A stretch of DNA of 12,962 nt from Candidatus Melainabacteria bacterium (GTDB lineage: Bacteria; Cyanobacteriota; Vampirovibrionia; 2-02-FULL-35-15), in NCBI GenBank assembly GCA_023250175.1, contig JAHFBD010000042.1:1-12962 (forward strand), given 5' to 3'. This document shows positions 1-7,564 of the stretch, one piece after another; position 1 is the first letter of the stretch, and every line of letters starts with the position of its first letter. The notes under the pieces were generated by a model. That model saw only the letters and a list, made by a program, of their open reading frames with translations. It was not told the DNA's origin and searched no databases. The position numbers and the translations under genes were made by a program.

Positions 1-1234
1 AATAGCTGAAAGATACTGCTACTTTCCTTTATTTATGCTCATTTATTTCATTGTTAATTTACTGCTAAATTATAAATCCAAGTTTAACTTTAAAAAGATT
101 AATGTTTTTTCTTCCGTAATACTAATAGTCATTACAAGCATATTATTAATCCAAACAATAATAAGAGAAACCAATTGGAGAGACTCCTTTTCATTATATT
201 CATCCAGCATAAAACAAAATTCAACAAACATCTACAAAGGACAAATTTATTCAATCCTTGGTTACTACTTAAACATAACAGGACAAAAGAAAGCAGCCTA
301 CTCTTACTTTAAAAAAAGTCTGGATTGTCTTTCTATCGCCATTAAAGAACTAGAGACAAAAAAAAGTTCTTTGTCACATGAAGTTAAAATATTAAAAGCA
401 TATGGCATAGATATAAACTCATTAGTTACAACATGTGCATTTTCTATTGCTTCTACAAGATTCACTTATTTTAAAGATTCACCTAAAGAAATATTAGCCT
501 TTTATGAACCCTATATTAAAAATAATCTATCTAATACAGGCGTTTCACAGTTAGACTTATATGCAAAATTGTTGATTAAATCAGAACAACCTAATGCGGC
601 ATTAAAAATACTAAATTTCACAATAGAGAAATATCCATTCAGCTCACTAACCATCTATACATTAAGTAATCTTTTATTACAAACACATGACCTACAAAAT
701 GCTGAGCTAATTATAACTAAAGGATATAACTATTATCCAACTTACAAAAGAATGTTAGTAAGAATGATTAAATTTTTTGAAGTAAATAAAGACTATACTA
801 ACCTTGCAAAATATGAATATATCCTCGGATTAAGAACACATTCAAAAGAAGCATATCAAAAATCTTTACAGTTATATCTTGAATTAAAGAAACTACAAGA
901 AGCAAATAAAGTAATCAAAAAACTCATTTTTATTGATAATGACAACCCAACAACTTTGCTACTACTTAGTAAATATTACTATCTAAGTAATAATAACCAG
1001 GAAATACTTAACACCCTGAGGAAAGCCTACCTTGCCTCAAAACGTACTACAACACCACTGCCCATTTATAAAAGTATTTTATTAAGCTTAATTAGTTTCA
1101 ATTTAAGTTATAGTAATCTTGAAGAAGCAAAAAAATATATTCAAGATTTTCAATCACTACCAAATTTACAAAAGAATGAACTGGCAACGCTTGAAAATCT
1201 TATAAAAAGCCACTATTTAAAATCATCAAAATGA
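1..1234 (+). CDS. TMTC-like GT-C membrane/TPR protein, paralogue A (5' end outside window)
   Basis: This is the C-terminal part of a polytopic membrane glycosyltransferase-like protein with a TPR arm. The frame is open from position 2 to the TGA at 1232-1234, giving 410 visible residues. The first visible residues are I-A-E-R-Y-C-Y-F-P, the A-E-R-Y-L-Y-x-P landmark seen deep inside the downstream paralogues, so the gene starts well left of the window and the ATG at 35 is internal. Two hydrophobic segments follow (visible residues about 5-25 and 33-53), then R-E-T-N-W, matching R-T-L-D-W in the paralogues. The rest is a soluble helical-repeat arm with K-A-Y-G-I-D (132-137) and L-G-L-R-T-H-S (275-281). 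About 130 residues lie beyond that motif, so this is a long-arm copy like E and F. Its stop overlaps the start of B as ATGA. Family membership is seen directly; glycosyl transfer is inferred from the family. Confidence 0.85.
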   Translation, partial: IAERYCYFPLFMLIYFIVNLLLNYKSKFNFKKINVFSSVILIVITSILLIQTIIRETNWRDSFSLYSSSIKQNSTNIYKGQIYSILGYYLNITGQKKAAYSYFKKSLDCLSIAIKELETKKSSLSHEVKILKAYGIDINSLVTTCAFSIASTRFTYFKDSPKEILAFYEPYIKNNLSNTGVSQLDLYAKLLIKSEQPNAALKILNFTIEKYPFSSLTIYTLSNLLLQTHDLQNAELIITKGYNYYPTYKRMLVRMIKFFEVNKDYTNLAKYEYILGLRTHSKEAYQKSLQLYLELKKLQEANKVIKKLIFIDNDNPTTLLLLSKYYYLSNNNQEILNTLRKAYLASKRTTTPLPIYKSILLSLISFNLSYSNLEEAKKYIQDFQSLPNLQKNELATLENLIKSHYLKSSK

Positions 1235-3339
1235 GCAATCTAACAAAAGAAAAAAAAATAACTTTATGTTTTTTATTCGCAACTGTTTTAGCAACATTTT
1301 TGTTTTACTTTAGAACAATTTTCATTGGGATTAAATCTTATGATGAGCTCTCACCATTTAAAGAAATACTGTTTCCTGTCTTCTCTTCACTTCCCGAAAT
1401 GTTTGAATTTATTTCTCTATTAGGACTGAATCATCACTTTGAAGCAATGAATAATCTTTATTCAAATATTGTTTCATTTCGTTGCAATCCTTTAGGGAAT
1501 TTTATGCAACTCTTTATCCAATACTTATTTAAAACAAATCCTGCCAGCTATCATATTTACAGCATAAGTTTACACATTTTAAGTGTCAGTTTAATTTTTC
1601 TCATATTAAATAAAATATCAACTCATTTCTATAGTACAACTAGCTTAATAAGACCATTAACAGTATCTTTATTGACTATCTTATGGGCAATGCATCCTAC
1701 AAATATTGAGTCTGTTTTACTTCTGACAAATGCAAACATTTTACTAAGTTATCTAATTTGCTTTTTTTTATTTTTTATTTATATAAGCTCTTTTTATAAG
1801 ACTCGGTCTTTAGTATCTTTTTCAGCAATAAAATCAACAATAGTTTTTTTCCTGTATCTGTTTTCATTATTTCTTGCAGAGTTTCATTTTATATTTCCTT
1901 TACTGCTCATGTGTTATTTGGTTTCAATGAACATTTATATCAATAATAAATCCAACGATTTTAAGAATTCTTTCATTGCCTCTATTAAACCAGCAATTAA
2001 ATCCATACTACCTTTAATAATTGCTGATTTATTATTTGTATTTAACTTTCTAATCTTAGGAACAAGCATAAACCTACACAACACAAGCTTAGCAATTACT
2101 CTTGAAAGAATATTCTGGCTATCACCTCAAATAATAGTGCATTTATTAAAGCTAATTTTCTTCCCGTACAAACTTTCTATCGATCAAAGCTTTTTGGTCT
2201 ATTTAGGTGAGAGTTATTTAAACCCTTATGTAATTTTTTGTTTTGTACTTTTAACAGCACTACTTATCTACTCAAGTCTTTCATTTATCAACTCAAATAA
2301 AAAACTTCCTGTATTTTTTATAAGTTTCTTTCTACTGATAGTTTCACTGCTTCCGTTTTCCCACATATTTGCACCACTATACAATCTTGCAAGTGAAAGA
2401 TATTTATATTTTCCATCCTTTATAATAATTTTCGGGATTGCACACTTTGTATTTAACTTATTAAGTCAAGGAACTTTGTCAAAAAAAAAGCTTTATGCTT
2501 GCATTTTATTACTTGCTATTATTACCACTTGTAGTACTTTGAGAGCTTATATTAGAACATTAGACTGGGAAAGCAGTTTCACTTTATATAAGTCATCTAT
2601 AGCCACAACCAACAACCCTCTTTATAAAGCCTTTAGATATATCGGTTTACTACCACAAGATAAAATCTTTGCACACTACCCGACAAAAGAACTAGATATA
2701 AAATATCAAGAGTTAACAATAGAAAACACTAAAATAGCAATTCAGGAATTAAAAGAAAAATTTAGCAAGAATAATAATCCACCTAAAATACTTAGATACT
2801 ATGGATTAGATTCGGAGTCATTGTTAATAAAAGCTGGTATTTTTTTAGCACAAGTAAATTTCAGTATTGCTGATGATTTACAAACATCACTGTCACTAAT
2901 AGAACCTTATACAAAAGACTTATCACTACTAGATAGTACTGGCTTAAAATTATATGGATCAATTCTTCTTATAAACAACAAATATGACGAGGCTGAAAGA
3001 GTTCTTAGATATGCCTATAGCAAATACCCCCTTTCAACACGAATAATTTATCCACTTTGTGATCTTATTCAGGCAAAATATAATGATTTAAATGAAATAG
3101 AATCATTAGCTCTCAAAGCATTTCGCTATTATCCTTATGATTCATTTACTCTTTTCATCTTATCTAAGATATATGAACTAAAAAAGGATATAAAGAATTT
3201 CGCACAATTTTCATATTTATATGGGCTAAGGAGCCACTCACTCGTCGCATTTGAAAATGCTTATAAAGCCTATCAGGCAATTAATGACAAACAAAGTGCA
3301 TTAAAAACCAAAGAGAAAATAGAAAAATTAAGTCTATAA
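1231..3339 (+). CDS. TMTC-like GT-C membrane/TPR protein, paralogue B
   Basis: This 702-residue protein is predicted to sit in the cytoplasmic membrane. TM1 spans about residues 9-30 and is followed by the acidic pair D38-E39, the expected catalytic or metal-site region of GT-C enzymes. Further landmarks are R84-x-x-P87-L88, H155-P156-x-x-x-E160, E217, L-S-I-D-Q (315-319), A-S-E-R-Y-L-Y-F-P (387-395) and R-T-L-D-W (442-446). There are roughly 10-12 hydrophobic segments up to residue 434. The soluble arm (about 450-702) has weak TPR-like helices, Y-Y-G-L-D (523-527) and Y-L-Y-G-L-R-S-H-S (662-670), and ends about 32 residues later (short-arm type). B is the most divergent complete copy: it lacks the P-W before the acidic pair and has A-E where the others have N-E. 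The ATG at 1231 overlaps the TGA of A, suggesting coupled translation. Donor sugar and acceptor cannot be read from the sequence. Confidence 0.85.
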   Translation: MSNLTKEKKITLCFLFATVLATFLFYFRTIFIGIKSYDELSPFKEILFPVFSSLPEMFEFISLLGLNHHFEAMNNLYSNIVSFRCNPLGNFMQLFIQYLFKTNPASYHIYSISLHILSVSLIFLILNKISTHFYSTTSLIRPLTVSLLTILWAMHPTNIESVLLLTNANILLSYLICFFLFFIYISSFYKTRSLVSFSAIKSTIVFFLYLFSLFLAEFHFIFPLLLMCYLVSMNIYINNKSNDFKNSFIASIKPAIKSILPLIIADLLFVFNFLILGTSINLHNTSLAITLERIFWLSPQIIVHLLKLIFFPYKLSIDQSFLVYLGESYLNPYVIFCFVLLTALLIYSSLSFINSNKKLPVFFISFFLLIVSLLPFSHIFAPLYNLASERYLYFPSFIIIFGIAHFVFNLLSQGTLSKKKLYACILLLAIITTCSTLRAYIRTLDWESSFTLYKSSIATTNNPLYKAFRYIGLLPQDKIFAHYPTKELDIKYQELTIENTKIAIQELKEKFSKNNNPPKILRYYGLDSESLLIKAGIFLAQVNFSIADDLQTSLSLIEPYTKDLSLLDSTGLKLYGSILLINNKYDEAERVLRYAYSKYPLSTRIIYPLCDLIQAKYNDLNEIESLALKAFRYYPYDSFTLFILSKIYELKKDIKNFAQFSYLYGLRSHSLVAFENAYKAYQAINDKQSALKTKEKIEKLSL

Positions 3340-3342
3340 ATT

Positions 3343-5466
3343 ATGTTTAATAAAATCAATAAAATAACTTTGGTTTATTGCTTGGCAATTTCATTTGTTG
3401 TATTTGCATTTTTTGTACACACACTGAATTATCAGTGGAGATATTATGATGAAAATATAATTTTCCAGGAAACATTACAACCCATACCACACACATTCAA
3501 TGAAATCTTTGAGTTCATCTCTGCTTTTGGGGTGATTAATTACACAGAGTCAGCAAATGCTTTCTATTCAGACATTGCGAATATAAGAGGGACTCCACTT
3601 AATACTGTTTTTAATTTTTTTGTCTTTTGGCTTTTTCAAAAATCTGCATTTAAATATCATTCATTTTCTTTAATGCTACATATATTAAATAGTTGTTTAC
3701 TGTTTTTAATAATGATTAATTTGCATAAAAGATTTTCAAAAGAACAATCAGATCAGACACAGTACAAATCATATATAATCTGTAGCTTATTAACCATTTT
3801 GTGGGCAATGCATCCGGTTAATGTTGAATCGGTTTTATTGGTAATAAATTTTGGAGCATTGATTACTTATTTCTCTTGTCTTTCATTCCTCTGGTATTTT
3901 CTTAGGTTAAAACAATCGCTGCTATTACATCAGTCAATCTTAATTCTATTGTTTTATTTGTTTCCTTTATTTTTAAATGAATACTCTATAACTTTGCCAT
4001 TAATAGTTTTTATGTATTTATTTTCTATTTCCGTATTTTCTAACAAAACATTGACTTACAAAGAAGCGTTTAGATCTTCACTAGCTCAAACATTACCTTT
4101 AATAATCGGAGGGGTAATTTACACAATATATTTTTTACTAACTCCAAAAATAAAAATACAAGAACCTAACAATATTTTATTAGCACTAGAGAGAGTATTG
4201 TGGTTATCACCTCAAATATTTCTCCATAATTTAAAACTGATTTTTATCCCTGTTAAATTATCAATCGATCAGTGCATGCTTGTTATCTTCTCAAAATCAA
4301 TCTTTGCTCCATATGCAATTTTCTGCTTTTGTGTGTTTTTTGGTTTTGTCATATTGTCAATTTATTCATTACTTAAACTTAGGCAAGTAAAAGGTTATAT
4401 AGCATCAGTAATATTGATACCGTTTTTTCTATCACTACTTCCATTCTTACAAATATTGTCACCTGTTTACTGCTTAGCAAGCGAGAGATATTTATATCTC
4501 CCTCTTGGACTATTAATTATTGGACTGTCACAAATATTATTTTCTATAAAATCTTCTACACGCTCACATATAACGATTTTTATAATAATGGTTTCTGTTC
4601 TTCTTTGTTATAGTACAAGAGCTTATATAAGAACATTAGACTGGAAAGATAGTATATCGCTTTTAGAATCTGCTATTCATACAGCTCCCAATAATTTATT
4701 CAAAGGATTAAGAGCACAAATGATATCAGGTGCAATTAAATTAATGGATGAGTACAAAAACAAAGATAAAAGCCGCACTTATAATATAAAAGCTATTAGC
4801 TATTTAAAAAAAGCTATTAAAGAATTTAAAGCTCAAAGCAATAACTATGAAAACTCCTATCCACTAATATTAAAATCCTATGGGTTAAGCCCTAAAACAT
4901 ACTTTTTAAAAAGCGGTATATTATTAGCATTTTCCATAAATGAGTTAGAGCAAAATCCTCGCAAGACCTATGCCATCCTATCAAAATACATTAATAATCT
5001 TAGAGTTATTGATACAAATACCTTAGATTTTTCTTACCGAATACTTTTTATTAATAAAAGAATTGATGAGGCAGAAAAGCTATTAGAAAAGTCTCTTCAG
5101 CAAAATAGAGCTAGTTCTATTCTCTATGTAACGCTTTCTGATCTCTATGAATATAAGTACAATGATTTAATATCAAGCGAGAAGTACTTGCTTAAATCTT
5201 TTAAATACTTTCCTTATGACATATTTACATTGTATGGATTAAAACGTTATTATCAAAAAATAAATAATGCCCAGAAATTTGCATTGTTTTCATATCTGTA
5301 TGGACTACGAACACATGACATTAATAGCTTACAAGAAGCTACCATTATTAATATGGCACTTAGACAAAACAAACAAGCTAAAAAAATATTAACTAAACTA
5401 CTAAATGACTTTCCTCAAAATGAAGAAACTACAAAAATTAAGCTGATTTATGATAAAACTTTTTGA
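3343..5466 (+). CDS. TMTC-like GT-C membrane/TPR protein, paralogue C
   Basis: This 707-residue protein is most similar by eye to its neighbour D; for example both have H-T-L-N-Y-x-W-R-Y before the acidic pair and L-R-G-T-P-L or I-R-G-T-P-L after it. TM1 is about residues 8-26 and the acidic pair is D36-E37. Other landmarks are R82-x-x-P85-L86, W154-A-M-H157-P158 with E162, N212-E213, K-L-S-I-D-Q (305-310), A-S-E-R-Y-L-Y-L-P (379-387) and R-T-L-D-W (430-434). The arm carries K-S-Y-G-L (511-515), F-P-Y-D (623-626) and Y-L-Y-G-L-R-T-H-D (651-659), then about 48 residues (short-arm type). It is probably an outer-face glycosyltransferase of the TMTC-like GT-C group. It starts 3 nt after the stop of B and its last 17 nt overlap D. 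The ATG at 3343 puts TM1 at the extreme N-terminus as in the paralogues; no clear ribosome binding site precedes it. Confidence 0.87.
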   Translation: MFNKINKITLVYCLAISFVVFAFFVHTLNYQWRYYDENIIFQETLQPIPHTFNEIFEFISAFGVINYTESANAFYSDIANIRGTPLNTVFNFFVFWLFQKSAFKYHSFSLMLHILNSCLLFLIMINLHKRFSKEQSDQTQYKSYIICSLLTILWAMHPVNVESVLLVINFGALITYFSCLSFLWYFLRLKQSLLLHQSILILLFYLFPLFLNEYSITLPLIVFMYLFSISVFSNKTLTYKEAFRSSLAQTLPLIIGGVIYTIYFLLTPKIKIQEPNNILLALERVLWLSPQIFLHNLKLIFIPVKLSIDQCMLVIFSKSIFAPYAIFCFCVFFGFVILSIYSLLKLRQVKGYIASVILIPFFLSLLPFLQILSPVYCLASERYLYLPLGLLIIGLSQILFSIKSSTRSHITIFIIMVSVLLCYSTRAYIRTLDWKDSISLLESAIHTAPNNLFKGLRAQMISGAIKLMDEYKNKDKSRTYNIKAISYLKKAIKEFKAQSNNYENSYPLILKSYGLSPKTYFLKSGILLAFSINELEQNPRKTYAILSKYINNLRVIDTNTLDFSYRILFINKRIDEAEKLLEKSLQQNRASSILYVTLSDLYEYKYNDLISSEKYLLKSFKYFPYDIFTLYGLKRYYQKINNAQKFALFSYLYGLRTHDINSLQEATIINMALRQNKQAKKILTKLLNDFPQNEETTKIKLIYDKTF
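5450..5466 (+). other. 17-nt gene overlap C/D with two candidate starts for D
   Basis: The ATG at 5450 lies inside the last codons of C, whose TGA is 5464-5466. The same frame holds a GTG at 5471-5473. Neither has a good Shine-Dalgarno sequence. Either start gives TM1 close to the N-terminus as in the paralogues, so start choice is open; both imply translation coupled to C. Confidence 0.7.
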
Positions 5467-7555
5467 CATTGTGAAAAACCTAAACAACAAGTTGGTTTAT
5501 TTAATCGTTGTTCTAATGGTTTTTATATTTTATGCACATACATTAAATTATCCTTGGCGTTATTTTGATCAAAGAATTATTTATGATGAAAGTATTTTAC
5601 CCATACCAAGATCATTTGCAGAAATCTTGGATTATATAAAATACTTTGGCATTCATAATCACTTTGAAGCATCAAATCCCTTTTATTCAACAATATCCAA
5701 TTTAAGAGGAACTCCTTTAGATGTAATATTTAATTTTATTGTTTTTTGGTGTTTGAAAAAAAATCCTTTAAACTATCATTTGTTCTCACTGATATTGCAT
5801 ATATTAAATAGTTTTTTATTGTGTTTAATATTATTAACCCTCTGCAAAACTTACATACAACAATCATTATCAATATCAGATTTCCAAAGAAAAGCTGTTG
5901 TTATAGTAATGACATTAGGTTGGGCTTTTCATCCAATAAATATAGAGTCAGTTCTCTTTGCAACTAATTTTGGAGCACTTGTAACTTACTTTTTATGCTT
6001 ATTGGTGATTTTTTACTATTTAAAAAATAGTGGGAATAAAACAATTCCAATACATTTAAATATAATATTATTTTTATATTATCTCTTCCCATTATTTCTA
6101 AATGAGTATTCAGTAACACTACCTATAATAGTTTCTTGTTATTTAATAGCGAATTATTACCTAGTTCAAGAAGAAATGGGATTTAAAAATCATATTGTTT
6201 CTATCTTAAAACAAATTACTCCTTTATTAATATCTCTTATAGTTTTTATAATATATTTCTTTTCTTTCCCAGCTATTAGAACCACACAAGAAAACAATGT
6301 GATTATTTCTCTAGAAAGAGTTTTTTGGTTTGCTCCACAAGTTTTCATGCACTACATAAAACTAATTCTTTTTCCTCTTCACCTAACCATAGATCAAACA
6401 GGTCTTGTACAGTTTTCACAATCATTGTTTAAGCCTTATGCTATTTTTTGTTCAATCGTATTTATAGGCTTATGTCTTTTACTCTTAATCTCATTGTTTA
6501 ATCTTAAAAAGAATACTGCTTATTTATTTTTTATAATGGTCGGTCCCTTTTTTCTATCACTTCTTCCGTTTTTACATGTGCTTTCTCCGACTTATTGCAT
6601 TGCCAGTGAAAGATATCTATATTTTCCATTGTTATTACTTACTATAGGCATAACAAATTTCTTATTTTTTCTATTGTCAAATATAAATAAAAACAAGCAA
6701 AAGCTTGTAATCCTTATAACAATACTATTAGTTACACTAACAAGCTGTAGAGCCTATGCACGAGCATTAGACTGGAAAGATAGCTACTCTTTGTTTACAT
6801 CTGCTTTAAAAGAAGCACCAAATGATTTATTTAAAGCACTTAGGCTAGAGTTTTTAGGCAGTATATTATTTGAGTATGGCAATACTACAACTTCAAAACA
6901 AAAAGGACAAGAGTTACTAACTACTGCAATTGACACTCTTTATAACTCACTATTAGATTTAGAATATAAAAGGCTTATACATCAAAATCAATTACCGCTA
7001 ATTATCAAAAGCTATGGTTTAGATCCAAAAACAATGCGAGCAAAAGTCGCATACTTGCTTGCTTTTACAAAAATAGGAATAGATAAAGATTCCTTCAGTG
7101 CTTATCAAATATTAAAACCACACATGGAAGATCTGTCAATTATAGATACCCAAATCATCGATTTATATCTTGGGCTTTTATTTAATAATAATCTCTTTGA
7201 TAAAGCAGAGGAAATCTTAAATAAAGCCATTAAAAATAGAATAAGTCCAACTACTCTTACAATAATGTCACAGCTACAGGCACTAAAATATAAAGATATT
7301 AAAAAAGCAGAGCATTACTTAAAAACCTCATTCAAATTATTTCCTTATGATATACAAACTTTGACTTACTTAAAAAGCTTCTATCAACAAACCAATAACT
7401 ATGAACAATTTGCACATTATTCATTTCTATATGGCATAAGAATGCATTCAATAGAAGACCTGAAAAATTCATACAAGACCTATGTTAGTCTAAATAATAT
7501 GGTCATGGCAAAAAAAAGTTTAGAATATATAAGCTCAATAGATAAAGCTAATTAA
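5450..7555 (+). CDS. TMTC-like GT-C membrane/TPR protein, paralogue D (variant acidic pair)
   Basis: This 701-residue sister of C has TM1 at about residues 14-29. Its acidic pair reads D40-Q41 instead of D-E, the only such change among the five complete copies. The remaining landmarks are present: R86-x-x-P89-L90, W158-A-F-H161-P162 with E166, N218-E219, H-L-T-I-D-Q (311-316, diverged from K-L-S-I-D-Q), A-S-E-R-Y-L-Y-F-P (385-393) and R-A-L-D-W (438-442). The arm has K-S-Y-G-L-D (520-525), F-P-Y-D (631-634) and Y-G-I-R-M-H-S (661-667), then about 34 residues. The chosen ATG overlaps C by 17 nt. A GTG at 5471, residue 8, is 4 nt after the C stop, leaves TM1 intact and is a credible alternative start. 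It is either an active glycosyltransferase with altered chemistry or specificity, or a partner subunit; the sequence does not decide. Confidence 0.85.
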   Translation: MIKLFDIVKNLNNKLVYLIVVLMVFIFYAHTLNYPWRYFDQRIIYDESILPIPRSFAEILDYIKYFGIHNHFEASNPFYSTISNLRGTPLDVIFNFIVFWCLKKNPLNYHLFSLILHILNSFLLCLILLTLCKTYIQQSLSISDFQRKAVVIVMTLGWAFHPINIESVLFATNFGALVTYFLCLLVIFYYLKNSGNKTIPIHLNIILFLYYLFPLFLNEYSVTLPIIVSCYLIANYYLVQEEMGFKNHIVSILKQITPLLISLIVFIIYFFSFPAIRTTQENNVIISLERVFWFAPQVFMHYIKLILFPLHLTIDQTGLVQFSQSLFKPYAIFCSIVFIGLCLLLLISLFNLKKNTAYLFFIMVGPFFLSLLPFLHVLSPTYCIASERYLYFPLLLLTIGITNFLFFLLSNINKNKQKLVILITILLVTLTSCRAYARALDWKDSYSLFTSALKEAPNDLFKALRLEFLGSILFEYGNTTTSKQKGQELLTTAIDTLYNSLLDLEYKRLIHQNQLPLIIKSYGLDPKTMRAKVAYLLAFTKIGIDKDSFSAYQILKPHMEDLSIIDTQIIDLYLGLLFNNNLFDKAEEILNKAIKNRISPTTLTIMSQLQALKYKDIKKAEHYLKTSFKLFPYDIQTLTYLKSFYQQTNNYEQFAHYSFLYGIRMHSIEDLKNSYKTYVSLNNMVMAKKSLEYISSIDKAN

Positions 7556-7564
7556 TCAATTAAA

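Noticed and set aside
35..1234. Complete gene starting at the ATG at 35
   Set aside because: The frame is open to the left edge and the residues before the ATG are I-A-E-R-Y-C-Y-F-P-L-F, matching the middle of the paralogues, so the gene is truncated by the window.
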